Below are positions 18,444-27,991 of a stretch of 64,000 nt of DNA, piece by piece. A model generated the notes under the pieces. The model worked only from the letters and a program-made list of their open reading frames with translations. It was not told where the DNA came from and searched no databases. The DNA is taken from assembly GCF_026586795.1 (NCBI RefSeq), contig NZ_JAPFGY010000008.1, forward strand, positions 53,050-117,049, in the 5' to 3' direction. Positions within the stretch are counted from its first letter, which is position 1; each line of letters begins with the position of its first letter. This stretch comes from Erythrobacter sp. WG. GTDB taxonomy: Bacteria > Pseudomonadota > Alphaproteobacteria > Sphingomonadales > Sphingomonadaceae. The translations under genes were made by a program, and so were the position numbers.

Positions 18444-19436
18444 ATGTCACGCGCCATGACCAAGAGCATCACCCTGAACGGCGCCCCCCACCGCTCCGCC
18501 GCCGCGACCATCGCCGAGCTGGTGCGCGAGCTCGAACTTACCCCGGAGAAGGTCGCCGTCGAGCGCAATGGCGTGATCGTGCCGCGCTCGACCCTCGCCG
18601 AGGCACCGCTCGCCGAGGGCGACACGCTCGAGATCGTGCACTTCGTGGGCGGCGGCGATCACGCGGGCGAGGACACCTGGAGCGTCGCCGGGCGCACCTT
18701 CCGCTCGCGGCTGATTGTCGGCACCGGCAAGTACAGGAGCTTCGAGCAGAATGCCGCCGCCCTTGCCGCTTCGGGCGCGGAGATCGTCACCGTCGCGGTG
18801 CGGCGGGTGAACGTCAGCGATCCCAAGGCGCCGATGCTCACCGACTTCATCGATCCCAGGAAGGTCACCTACCTCCCCAACACCGCCGGTTGCTTTACCG
18901 GGGAGGAAGCCGTGCGCACGCTCCGTCTCGCGCGCGAAGCGGGGGGCTGGGACCTCGTCAAGCTCGAGGTGCTGGGCGAGGCGCGCACGCTCTACCCGGA
19001 TATGCGCGAGACGCTGAAGGCGACCGAGGTGCTGGCCAAGGAAGGCTTCCTCCCTATGGTCTACTGCGCCGACGATCCGATTGCGGCCAAGCAGCTGGAA
19101 GACGCGGGCGCGGTGGCGATCATGCCGCTGGGTGCGCCGATCGGCTCGGGGCTCGGCATCCAGAACCGGGTGACGATCCGCCTGATCGTCGAGGGCGCCA
19201 AGGTCCCCGTGCTGGTCGATGCGGGCGTCGGCACGGCGTCCGACGCGGCGGTCGGCATGGAACTGGGCTGCGACGGCATCCTGATGAACACCGCCATCGC
19301 CGAGGCCAAGGACCCGATTCGAATGGCCCGCGCGATGCGGCTCGCCGTCGAAGCCGGACGCGAGGCCTATCTCGCGGGGCGGATGGCACGGCGAATGTAT
19401 GCCGATCCCTCGAGCCCCCTGGCGGGCCTCATCTAG
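18444..19436 (+). CDS. thiG: Fused sulfur-carrier/thiazole synthase (ThiS-ThiG)
   Basis: 330 residues. Residues 5-71 are a ThiS domain ([10 protein letters not shown] ... EIVHFVGGG) with the carrier glycines at 69-71, and residues 75-330 are ThiG, with the imine-forming lysine in [12 protein letters not shown] (Lys173) and the phosphate-binding [12 protein letters not shown]. ThiG builds the thiazole of thiamine from deoxyxylulose phosphate, dehydroglycine and ThiS-thiocarboxylate. Here the carrier's GG is internal, which is odd because the thiocarboxylate forms on a free C-terminus. Similar fusions are known in databases. ATG 18456 is an alternative start. No other thi genes or riboswitch are adjacent. 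Confidence 0.93.
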   Translation: MSRAMTKSITLNGAPHRSAAATIAELVRELELTPEKVAVERNGVIVPRSTLAEAPLAEGDTLEIVHFVGGGDHAGEDTWSVAGRTFRSRLIVGTGKYRSFEQNAAALAASGAEIVTVAVRRVNVSDPKAPMLTDFIDPRKVTYLPNTAGCFTGEEAVRTLRLAREAGGWDLVKLEVLGEARTLYPDMRETLKATEVLAKEGFLPMVYCADDPIAAKQLEDAGAVAIMPLGAPIGSGLGIQNRVTIRLIVEGAKVPVLVDAGVGTASDAAVGMELGCDGILMNTAIAEAKDPIRMARAMRLAVEAGREAYLAGRMARRMYADPSSPLAGLI

Positions 19437-19531
19437 AAAACCGGCCGAGTTGAGTAACCTGTGTTAGAATGGGTAATGACTTATTTACCATAGGCTGCGA
19501 CCTTCTCCTCGTCCGAAGGAGACCCAGCACC

Positions 19532-20044
19532 ATGATGATGCCGATTGCCGAAATGCGCGAATTTGCCGGGTTCGCTCCGGCGGAGCAGCGTTACATCAAG
19601 CGCAGCCTCGATATCGGCCTCGCTCGCACCGACGCCTTCCGCCGCTGGGGGCGCGACGAGAGCGAGAACACCGCGATCCGCCGCCAATATGTCGCCTATC
19701 AGGACCTGAAGGCGCTGCGTGCGCTGATCCCGCAGGACAACACCCCCTTCGAGGTCGAGCGCTTCCTCGGCAAGCTGGTGCGCCTTGCGGCCTTCGATCT
19801 CGAGCAGGAGCGGCTCAAGAGCTTCTCCGCCTTCCGCTTCCTCTACGAACGCCTGCTCGGTGCGGCGTCGCGGCCCTATCTGCCGGCCGCCTTCTGCGCC
19901 GCCGCAGCGCTTCCCATCATGCGTCCGGAACGCCGCAAGCTGCTGCTCCAGAGCTTGAGCGAAGCCGCCGCCACCGCGCCCGGCTGGTCCGAGCGCGAGC
20001 CGGTCTTCTACCCCGAATATGTGGACGATTTCGAGGCGGCCTAA
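19532..20044 (+). CDS. Conserved-looking protein of unknown function
   Basis: 170 residues. Start at 19532 chosen because GAAGGAG lies ten bases upstream; three consecutive ATG codons follow. The protein is helical and soluble with FAPAEQRYIKRSLDIGL, RRWGRDESENTAIRRQYVAYQD and an end EYVDDFEAA, and no signal peptide. I recognise no domain. It is 13 bases upstream of the ribbon-helix-helix gene and probably cotranscribed, just before the two parS sites. Confidence 0.72.
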   Translation: MMMPIAEMREFAGFAPAEQRYIKRSLDIGLARTDAFRRWGRDESENTAIRRQYVAYQDLKALRALIPQDNTPFEVERFLGKLVRLAAFDLEQERLKSFSAFRFLYERLLGAASRPYLPAAFCAAAALPIMRPERRKLLLQSLSEAAATAPGWSEREPVFYPEYVDDFEAA

Positions 20045-20057
20045 TACGGACGGGGGG

Positions 20058-20324
20058 ATGGAGACGTCCTCCCCCTATCACCCGCCGGTCAAGCGTTCGC
20101 TCGCCATCGCGGGGCACGCGACCTCGATCAGCCTGGAACCGCTGTTCTGGGAGATGCTGCGCGCCGCCGCTGCTCGCGAGGGGATGGCGATTGCCGCGCT
20201 TGTCGCGCGCATCGATGCCGAACGGATCAAGTCGCCGACCCCGCCCGGCCTTGCGAGCGCAATCCGGGTGTGGCTGGTGCTCGATGACACGCGGCGCAAT
20301 GTTTCACGTGAAACATTGGGGTGA
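20058..20324 (+). CDS. Ribbon-helix-helix domain protein
   Basis: 88 residues. The middle (KRSLAIAGHATSISLEPLFWEMLRAAAAREGMAIAALVARID) matches the RHH_4-type ribbon-helix-helix fold, a beta strand followed by two helices, often seen in small DNA-binding proteins. The gene ends in codons for NVSRETLG, which are spelled by a complete parS site, so the DNA there serves two functions. Whether the protein interacts with segregation factors is unknown. Confidence 0.78.
   Translation: METSSPYHPPVKRSLAIAGHATSISLEPLFWEMLRAAAAREGMAIAALVARIDAERIKSPTPPGLASAIRVWLVLDDTRRNVSRETLG
20300..20315. promoter_or_regulatory. parS: parS site 1 (ParB-binding centromere)
   Basis: TGTTTCACGTGAAACA, a perfect 16-bp palindrome identical to the chromosomal parS consensus, extended to 20 bp of symmetry by flanking AA/TT (20298-20317). 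ParB nucleates here and spreads to form the segregation complex. It lies in the last codons of the ribbon-helix-helix gene. Confidence 0.93.
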
Positions 20325-20336
20325 GCCCAGGGGGAA

Positions 20337-20352
20337 TGTTTCACGTGAAACA
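20337..20352. promoter_or_regulatory. parS: parS site 2 (ParB-binding centromere)
   Basis: A second identical 16-bp site, again with AA/TT flanks (20335-20354), 37 bp from the first and just after the gene's stop. Two perfect copies this close make chance occurrence very unlikely. Confidence 0.93.
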
Positions 20353-20467
20353 TTGCAACCAGCCTTGGCAAAGATGGGTCTGGGGCGGGTCTGGCAAGGG
20401 TCTGGGCCGGGGCAAGCGGGGGTCTGGCGCGCGCGAGCCTGGTGAGAGCGGCCAGCAACCGCCGTCT

Positions 20468-20578
20468 GTCGTCACTGCAAGGCCGAAGGCAGGGACAATC
20501 CATGGACCGACCACCTGCGGCACGCTGAGGCCGTGGATCGCCTGGTCGCTACGCTCCTCGCGATGACGAGGGGCAGGA
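20468..20578. repeat. Imperfect palindromic intergenic repeat element
   Basis: The left end begins TCGTCACTGCAAGG and contains CAATCCATGGA; the right end, read inverted, begins TCGTCATCGCGAGG and contains GATCCACGG, so the two halves are a long imperfect inverted repeat of about 110 bases. It resembles the interspersed palindromes starting with CGTCATTGCGAGG that recur in sphingomonad genomes. It lies between parS 2 and the murA stop, filling this 256-base gap together with a TCTGG-rich stretch (20370-20430) in which I see no gene. Confidence 0.6.
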
Positions 20579-20580
20579 AA

Positions 20581-21861
<1,281 letters not shown>

Positions 21862-22014
21862 GCCGCCAGCCTTAGCGGAATGTGCAAGGCGCGCAACTCG
21901 CGCGCAGGAGCGCGGACGCGCGTTTTGCCATCGACGATTGACCTGCGTTATGGCGCAAGGCACTCAGATCCGCAGACGCGCGGGGCATCCCGTCCACCCT
22001 AGCGAAAGCCGTCC

Positions 22015-22908
22015 ATGTCCCTGAAGCCGATCAGCCCGAAACCCATCAGGAAAGCCGTCTTCCCCGTCGCCGGCCTCGGCACCCGGTTTCTGCCCGCCAC
22101 CAAGGTCGTGCCCAAGGAGCTGTTGCCGGTCGTGGACCGGCCGCTCATCCAGTATGCCGTCGACGAGGCGCGCGAGGCGGGGATCGAGCAGCTGATCCTC
22201 GTCACCGGGCGCGGCAAGACGGGCATCGTCGAGCATTTCGACATCGCCTACGAGCTCGAACACACGATGAGCGAGCGCGGCAAGGACCTCTCGCTGCTCG
22301 AGGCGACCCGTGCGACGCCCGGCGATGTCATCGCGGTGCGCCAGCAGGTGCCGCTGGGCCTTGGCCATGCGATCTGGTGCGCGCGCGCGATCGTCGGCGA
22401 CGAACCTTTCGCGATTTTCCTCCCCGACGAGCTGATGGTGGCCAAGCCCGGCGGCACCGGGTGCATGAAGCAGATGGTCGAGACCTATGAACAGGTCGGG
22501 GGCAACCTCATCAGCGTGCTGGAAGTGCCGATGGAGCAGGTCTCCTCCTACGGCGTGATCGATCCCGGCGCGGCGCGCGGCAACCTCACCGAGGTGAAGG
22601 GTCTCGTCGAGAAGCCCCCGCAGGCCGAGGCGCCGTCGAACAAGATCGTCTCGGGCCGCTATATCCTCCAGCCCGAGGTGATGCGGGTGCTCGAGACCCA
22701 GGGCAAGGGCGCCGGCGGCGAGATCCAGCTGACCGATGCGATGGCGAAGATGATCGGCCAGCAGCCGTTCCACGCGGTGACCTTCGACGGGTTCCGCTAC
22801 GACTGCGGGAGCAAGATCGGCTTCGTCGAGGCGACCCTGGCGATCGCCCTGCGGCGCCCGGACATGGGCGAACAGGTGCGGGCGATCGCCGCGCGGCTGC
22901 TGACCTGA
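22015..22908 (+). CDS. galU: UTP-glucose-1-phosphate uridylyltransferase
   Basis: 297 residues. Makes UDP-glucose from UTP and glucose-1-phosphate, a precursor of surface polysaccharides and glycolipids. The nucleotide-binding segment FPVAGLGTRFLPATKVVPKELLPV is diagnostic, with later motifs FLPDELMV and EIQLTDAM. It is a single gene, ending 34 bases before the convergent AraC-type regulator. Confidence 0.96.
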   Translation: MSLKPISPKPIRKAVFPVAGLGTRFLPATKVVPKELLPVVDRPLIQYAVDEAREAGIEQLILVTGRGKTGIVEHFDIAYELEHTMSERGKDLSLLEATRATPGDVIAVRQQVPLGLGHAIWCARAIVGDEPFAIFLPDELMVAKPGGTGCMKQMVETYEQVGGNLISVLEVPMEQVSSYGVIDPGAARGNLTEVKGLVEKPPQAEAPSNKIVSGRYILQPEVMRVLETQGKGAGGEIQLTDAMAKMIGQQPFHAVTFDGFRYDCGSKIGFVEATLAIALRRPDMGEQVRAIAARLLT

Positions 22909-22942
22909 AGCACCTTGTGACCCGGATTGGTCGGACAGAGCT

Positions 22943-23881
22943 CTAGGCGGCCGGGCGCTGCGCCTTGCCCGCGCCGGGGCCCGTCACCAGTCCTGATCGC
23001 ACGGCCTTGCGGAACAGCGATGGCGCAACGCCCGATCTGCTGTGGAAGCTGTCGCTGAAACGGGATGTGTTTGCGAAACCGGTGCCCCCGGCGATCTGGG
23101 CGACGGTCATGTCCGAGCGGATCATCAGCGCGGCGCCGTGGGCGAGCCGTCGCCAGCGCACGTGATCGTAGGGCGAGCGCCCTACGGCGTGCTTGAACAC
23201 CCGGCTGAAATGATAGGGCGAAAGCTGCGCCTGCTCGGCAAGGCTTGAAAGCGTGATCGGCCGGTGGAGATTGTTCTCGACATAGGTCAGCACGCGGCGC
23301 AGCCTGTGCGGCGCGATCCCCAGACGCGCCTCCGCGACCCCGGTACCGGCGGGGAAGCTGTTGACCAGCGCCAGTGCCAGTTCTGCGGTCAGCCGTTCAA
23401 GCTGGACATCGTCCTCTTCTGCCGTGCGCAGCGCCCGCCGCATCATCTGCCATGCCAGTCCCGCGAGCGCGGGATCGGGACGCAGCGCGAAAGGTTGGGG
23501 TAGCCGCCCGAGGCTCATCGCCTCAAGCCGTCCAGCCGGTACGCCGATCGCGATCAATGGTGAGCAGTCGCGGCAGTGCCACATGGTCATCAGTTTGCCG
23601 GCCGGGATGAAGGTCGCCCGGTCATCGCTGTGCGGGCCGATGGTGCTGCGCTGCCCATCAAGGTCGATGGTGATCCCGGTAAGGTTTCCAAGCGTCAGCA
23701 GAATGATGTCGCGCGCATCATCGCGCAGCTCGATGGTCCCCGTTTGCGCGTCGGGATGGGGTGAGGCGAGCAGCACCTCGATCTGTGTGGCGGCGTGCCG
23801 GATCAGCGCGTTTTCTGCGTCGATCAGGCCGGGAACCGCCTGCTTGGGATCGGAAAATCGCCAGTTCTCGATGATCGGCAT
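22943..23881 (-). CDS. AraC-family transcriptional regulator
   Basis: 312 residues. The C-terminal 100 residues hold two helix-turn-helix motifs (ITLSSLAEQAQLSPYHFSRVFKHAVGRSP and MTVAQIAGGTGFANTSRFSDSFHSRSGV). The N-terminal part is an effector or sensing region of the AraC-binding-like type and contains a MWHCRDCSP segment with two cysteines. ATG 23881 is preferred over GTG 23890 because the ribosome site AAGGGG would overlap the GTG but lies eight bases before the ATG. It follows the HD protein on the same strand. Target unknown. Confidence 0.88.
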   Translation of the reverse strand: MPIIENWRFSDPKQAVPGLIDAENALIRHAATQIEVLLASPHPDAQTGTIELRDDARDIILLTLGNLTGITIDLDGQRSTIGPHSDDRATFIPAGKLMTMWHCRDCSPLIAIGVPAGRLEAMSLGRLPQPFALRPDPALAGLAWQMMRRALRTAEEDDVQLERLTAELALALVNSFPAGTGVAEARLGIAPHRLRRVLTYVENNLHRPITLSSLAEQAQLSPYHFSRVFKHAVGRSPYDHVRWRRLAHGAALMIRSDMTVAQIAGGTGFANTSRFSDSFHSRSGVAPSLFRKAVRSGLVTGPGAGKAQRPAA

Positions 23882-23891
23882 GATAGCCACC

Positions 23892-23947
23892 CCTTATGTA
23901 GCGACTGCTTCGTCAGAGCCTGTATACCTTATGTAGCACTCGCAACA
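23892..23947 (-). repeat. Direct repeat CCTTATGTAGC around the start of the AraC-type gene
   Basis: The 11-mer CCTTATGTAGC occurs at 23892-23902 and 23937-23947, 45 bases apart, once in the end of the HD gene and once just before the regulator's start. AraC proteins bind direct repeats, so an autoregulatory operator is possible; duplication at a rearrangement joint is the alternative. Confidence 0.45.
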
Positions 23948-24467
23948 ATCCCCCTGTGCGGTGACCGTGATTGAGCTCGCCCGCGAGCCGCATCAGCGTG
24001 TCGGGGAAGCCGTGCACCGGGAGCGCGGCATTGACCGCTGCGATCTGGGCGCGGGTCAGGCCCTTGCGGATCATCCCCTGGCTCGCATCCACCCAGTCGG
24101 CCTTGCGCAAGGCGTTGACGGCGGCCGCATTGGCCCCGCGAAAGGGCGTCAGCTTGTGATGCCAGACGATCAGGTCATGGATCAGCGCTGCGTCGAGATC
24201 GGGCGCATGGTCCCGACGCGCGGCCTCGGCCTGCGCGGCGGAGGGATCGAGATAGGCGAGGGTCCGGTCGGTCCACATCCCCACATCGTGATAGGCCAGC
24301 GCAAAGGCGAAAGGCCGCCGCCAGCGTGCCTCGCCGCCCATGAAGTGCATGGCATAGGTCAGCACGCGGTAGATGTGGTTGCGGTAGCCGGGCAGGTCCG
24401 CGCCGACGCACGGGGCAAGCTGCGCCAGCTCGCTTTCGACCACGGTGTCCAATTGGATGATGTCCAT
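23913..24467 (-). CDS. HD-domain protein, unknown substrate
   Basis: 184 residues. The sequence YRNHIYRVLTYAMHF, then AFALAYHDVGMWTD, and later LRKADWVDAS provides the H...HD...D set of an HD metal-dependent phosphohydrolase. No second domain is present and the substrate cannot be told. It is followed closely by the AraC-type regulator and is divergent, with a 55-base gap, from the HxlR-type regulator. No clear ribosome site precedes its ATG. Confidence 0.75.
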   Translation of the reverse strand: MDIIQLDTVVESELAQLAPCVGADLPGYRNHIYRVLTYAMHFMGGEARWRRPFAFALAYHDVGMWTDRTLAYLDPSAAQAEAARRDHAPDLDAALIHDLIVWHHKLTPFRGANAAAVNALRKADWVDASQGMIRKGLTRAQIAAVNAALPVHGFPDTLMRLAGELNHGHRTGGLLRVLHKVYRL

Positions 24468-24522
24468 GGCAGCAGGATCGCTCTATGCTGCACTGCATCG
24501 CAAGACACAGAAAGTTCTGACC

Positions 24523-24915
24523 ATGCCCGCGAGCTACCAGCCCAAGCGCCCGCCGATGGATGCCTGCCCTATCGAGCACGTGGTCGCCCTCGTCGGCGGC
24601 AAGTGGAAGGCGCGGGCGCTTTACCTGCTCTCGGTCCGTCCTTTCGCCTTTGCCGAGCTGCGACGCGAGCTGGGCGGAGTGAGCCAGCAGGTGCTCTCGA
24701 CCCAGCTGAAGGCGATGCTGCGCGACGGGCTGGTGAGCACGGTGGTCAACGATGACGCGGCGGCCACGCTGTATGTCGCGACACCCAAAGGCTGCGATCT
24801 GGTCAAGGTGCTGATGCCGGTGGCCGAATGGGGCACGGCGGAGCTGCGCCGCCGGGGGGAGGATTGGCAGCCGCCGCTCGCTCCGCTGGCCCCGGCGCCC
24901 TCGTCGGTCAGCTAG
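24523..24915 (+). CDS. HxlR-family transcriptional regulator
   Basis: 130 residues. The winged-helix HxlR pattern is clear: CPIEHVVALVGGKWKARALYLLSVRPFAFAELRRELGGVSQQVLSTQLKAML, with the N-terminal cysteine used as a redox or electrophile sensor in some members. The start at 24523 is chosen over an earlier ATG since the preceding residues do not match the family. Its stop overlaps that of the convergent P450 by four bases. Target unknown; neighbours on either side are candidates. Confidence 0.9.
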   Translation: MPASYQPKRPPMDACPIEHVVALVGGKWKARALYLLSVRPFAFAELRRELGGVSQQVLSTQLKAMLRDGLVSTVVNDDAAATLYVATPKGCDLVKVLMPVAEWGTAELRRRGEDWQPPLAPLAPAPSSVS

Positions 24916-26204
24916 GCCGCCGTCACCCGCAGCGGCAGGGTCTTCAGCCCGCCGACAAAGGTGCTGCTCGCGCGGGCCGCCTCACCTGCGGGTTCGACGG
25001 CGGCGACCCGGTCGAGGATCGCCTCGAACAGGATCTTCATCTCGAGCCGCGCGAGGTGCAGGCCGAGGCACTGGTGCGCCCCCGCCCCGAAGGCGAGGTG
25101 CCGGTTGGGCGAGCGCGCGGCGTCGAAGCGGCGCGGGTCGGGGAATTGGGCGGGGTCGTGATTGGCGGCGACGTAGTTGATCATCAGCCAGTCGCCCGCC
25201 TTCACCTGTTGCCCGCCGATGTCGCAGTCCTCGGCCGCCGTGCGCATGAAGTGCTGCACCGGGCTGGTCCAGCGGATCGCCTCCTCGACGATGCCGGGGA
25301 GCAGCGAGCGATCGGCGCGGACACGGGCGTATTGCTCGGGGTCGTTCGCCAGCGCCTGCATCGCCCCTGCCGTGCTCGCGCTGGTGGTGTCGTGCCCGGC
25401 GGTGGCGACGATGATGTAGTAGCCCGCCATGTCGCGCGGCGGGAGCGGCTTGCCGTCGACAAGCGCGTTGGCGATCACGCTCGCGACATCCTCGGTCGGG
25501 TGGCGGCGGCGCTCCTCGGCGATGGCGGCGAAATAGTCCTCGAAGGATTTCACCGCCGCGGCGACGATCTGCACCACCTGCTCGGCGGTCATGTTCTCGA
25601 GCCCCGAGCCGGACAGGTCCTTGTCCTGCCCGCCGAACATCTGCTGGGTCAGCATCATCATGCGCGGCTCGTCCTCCGGTGGCACGCCGAGGATCTGCAT
25701 GACGACCCGCAAAGGATAGGGGCCGGAAACCTCCTTCACGAAGTCCACGTCCGGGCCCTGCTGGATCATTCTGTCGACGGTGCGCGCCGCCAGCGCGCGC
25801 AGCTCATCCTCCAGCCGGGCGAGATTGCGCGGCATGAACCATTCCTGGGTCAGCTTGCGATATTTGGGGTGGATGGGCGCGTCGAACACCACCAGCGAAT
25901 CGACGAGGATGTTCGACCCTGTCGCCGCGCGGCTGAAGGCGATTGTCTCGTTGAAGCTGAACACCACCGGGCGCGGGTTGTTGAGGAAGGCGGCGTTGTC
26001 CTTCGAGATGCGCATCACATCATCGTAGCGGGTGACCAGCCAGAACGGATCGAACAGCCCGGGCGTGTCGGGCTGGACCTTGGCGACCGGCGTTGCCGCG
26101 CGGATCGCATCGAAGGTGTCGAGCAGCCCGTCCCATTGCGCATAGGCGTGGGGATCGATCACCCGGCGCGCGATGTCGCCGGGGAGTACCGCCTCCCCGC
26201 TCAC
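24912..26204 (-). CDS. Cytochrome P450, steroid/isoprenoid-like class
   Basis: 430 residues. The oxygen-activating I-helix ATAGHDTTSAS, the ExxR in EEAIRW and the haem ligand in HLAFGAGAHQCLGLHLA are intact, so it should be an active soluble monooxygenase. Start is GTG 26204, overlapping the stop of the acyl-CoA ligase gene (GTGA), which implies the two act on one substrate, for example a lipid or isoprenoid chain that is oxidised and CoA-activated. The precise CYP family cannot be assigned by eye. Confidence 0.93.
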   Translation of the reverse strand: MSGEAVLPGDIARRVIDPHAYAQWDGLLDTFDAIRAATPVAKVQPDTPGLFDPFWLVTRYDDVMRISKDNAAFLNNPRPVVFSFNETIAFSRAATGSNILVDSLVVFDAPIHPKYRKLTQEWFMPRNLARLEDELRALAARTVDRMIQQGPDVDFVKEVSGPYPLRVVMQILGVPPEDEPRMMMLTQQMFGGQDKDLSGSGLENMTAEQVVQIVAAAVKSFEDYFAAIAEERRRHPTEDVASVIANALVDGKPLPPRDMAGYYIIVATAGHDTTSASTAGAMQALANDPEQYARVRADRSLLPGIVEEAIRWTSPVQHFMRTAAEDCDIGGQQVKAGDWLMINYVAANHDPAQFPDPRRFDAARSPNRHLAFGAGAHQCLGLHLARLEMKILFEAILDRVAAVEPAGEAARASSTFVGGLKTLPLRVTAA

Positions 26205-27754
26205 GCCGCTTCGACCCCCTCGCGCGCCTTGGCGGCGAACTCGTCGCGCAGCTCGCGCTTGTAGAGCTTGCCGTTGGCCTCGCGCGGCAGGTCGGGGCGG
26301 AAGTCGAAGAGCTTGGGCAACTTCACCTTGGAGAGCGAGGGCGCGAGGAATTCCCGCAGCTCCGCCTCCAGCGCTGGCCCTGCGTCCGCCATGTTCTGCG
26401 GCTGCACCACCGCCACCACCTTCTCGCCGAGATCCGGGCAGGGCGCGCCTATCACCGCCGCGTCCATCACCTTGGGATGGGTGACGAGCAGGTTCTCGAT
26501 CTCCTGCGGGTAGATGTTCACGCCCCCGCTGATGATCATGTGGCTCTTGCGGTCGGTCAGGTAGAGGAAGCCGTCCGCGTCGAGGTGCCCGATGTCGCCC
26601 AGCGTCATCCAGCCCCTGGGGTGCATCGCCTCGGCGGTCTTGGCGGGATCGTTGTGATAGGTGGGGAGCAGGGCATTCTCGAAATAGATGAGGCCGTCCT
26701 CATCCGCCCCCAGCTCCGCGCCGTCGGGCCCGCAGACGTGCAGCGTGCCGTAGATCGCCTTGCCGACACTGCCGGGGTGGGTGAGCCAGTCGGCCGAGCG
26801 GATCAGGGTCATGCCGATGCCCTCGCTGCCGGCGTAGTATTCGTTCACGATCTCGCCCCACCAGGCGATCATCTCCTGCTTGATCGGCACCGGGCAGGGC
26901 GCGGCGGCGTGCAGGGCGCGCTGGTGGCTGGAGAGGTCGTATTTCGTACGCAGCGCCGGATCGAGCTTGAGGAAGCGCACGAAGTGGGTCGGCACCCACT
27001 GGCTGTCGGTGACCTTGTGGGTCTCGATCGCCTGCAAGGCCTCCTCGGGATCGAAGCGCTCCATCATCACGACCGTCCCGCCCAGCCGATGGACCACCGA
27101 ACACCACCCGATCGGCGCGGCGTGGTAGAGCGGGGCGGGGGAGAGGTAGACCATCGAGCCGTCGGCCGGCATCCCGGCGCCCATCATGGCGAGGCCCATC
27201 AGCGGCACCGGGGCCTGCGGGTCGGGATCGGCAGGCGGCGCGGGGCGGATGCCCTTGGGGCGGCCGGTGGTGCCCGAGGAATAGAGCATCACCATCCCCG
27301 CGCTCTGGTCCGGGATCGGCTCCGGGGCCTGCGCGGCGAGCGCGGCGGCGAAGTCCTCTGCATCGCCGCTGTCCATCACCAGCACCGTGAGCCCGGGGCA
27401 CTCCTTGCGAATATCGCCGAGCATCGCGGTGAAATAGGTGCTGGTGATCAGCAGCTTCGCCTCGGCATCGCGGATGATGTAGGCGGCCTCGGGCGCGGTC
27501 AGGCGCGAGGAGATCGGCACGAGCATCGTGCCCGCACGCTGCGAGCCCCAGATCAGGGTGAAATACTCGATGCGGTTTTCCAGCAGTACCGCGAAGGCAT
27601 CGCCCGCGCCGATCCCGTGGGCACGCAGCAGCTGCGCGAAGCGGTTCGATTCCGCCTCCATCTCGCCATAGGTGATCCGCTTGCCCGATCCGGTCATGAT
27701 GACGGCGGGATGATCCGGGCGGGTCGCGGCGTGCGCGATCGGGTGCATCGACAT
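26201..27754 (-). CDS. AMP-binding acyl-CoA synthetase
   Basis: 517 residues of the adenylate-forming superfamily. The P-loop-like MLYSSGTTGRPKGI, the EYYAGSEGIG region, YLTDRKSHMIISGGVNIYPQEIE hinge and C-terminal REANGKLYKREL with the catalytic lysine are all present. It activates a carboxylic acid to its CoA thioester through an acyl-adenylate. Start 27754 follows GGGGAGAG. It is the first gene of a two-gene unit with the P450, consistent with catabolism of a lipid or terpenoid substrate. Confidence 0.93.
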   Translation of the reverse strand: MSMHPIAHAATRPDHPAVIMTGSGKRITYGEMEAESNRFAQLLRAHGIGAGDAFAVLLENRIEYFTLIWGSQRAGTMLVPISSRLTAPEAAYIIRDAEAKLLITSTYFTAMLGDIRKECPGLTVLVMDSGDAEDFAAALAAQAPEPIPDQSAGMVMLYSSGTTGRPKGIRPAPPADPDPQAPVPLMGLAMMGAGMPADGSMVYLSPAPLYHAAPIGWCSVVHRLGGTVVMMERFDPEEALQAIETHKVTDSQWVPTHFVRFLKLDPALRTKYDLSSHQRALHAAAPCPVPIKQEMIAWWGEIVNEYYAGSEGIGMTLIRSADWLTHPGSVGKAIYGTLHVCGPDGAELGADEDGLIYFENALLPTYHNDPAKTAEAMHPRGWMTLGDIGHLDADGFLYLTDRKSHMIISGGVNIYPQEIENLLVTHPKVMDAAVIGAPCPDLGEKVVAVVQPQNMADAGPALEAELREFLAPSLSKVKLPKLFDFRPDLPREANGKLYKRELRDEFAAKAREGVEAA

Positions 27755-27904
27755 GGTTTCTCTCCCCAGCGACCGCACATCTCCGGGCGCGGCCGACGTT
27801 CTCTCTCGCGCCAAAATCTAGCGGGAGCGGGAACGCTCGCAAGGGAAAAGAGTATGGTAATTGCTACCCAATGGGCCGGACCCGGCGCCGCGTGGGGAGC
27901 ACAT

Positions 27905-27932
27905 AAAAAAGGCGGCGGGATAACCCGCCGCC
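27905..27932 (-). terminator. Intrinsic terminator after the M23 peptidase gene
   Basis: GGCGGCGGG (27911-27919) and CCCGCCGCC (27924-27932) form a perfect nine-bp stem with a four-base loop; on the minus strand six T follow. It lies 60 bases past the peptidase stop. Confidence 0.92.
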
Positions 27933-27991
27933 CATGTTCGGACACCCTCTCCAATGTCCGGCCCGTTTACACGGGCAATCTCGTGATGCGA

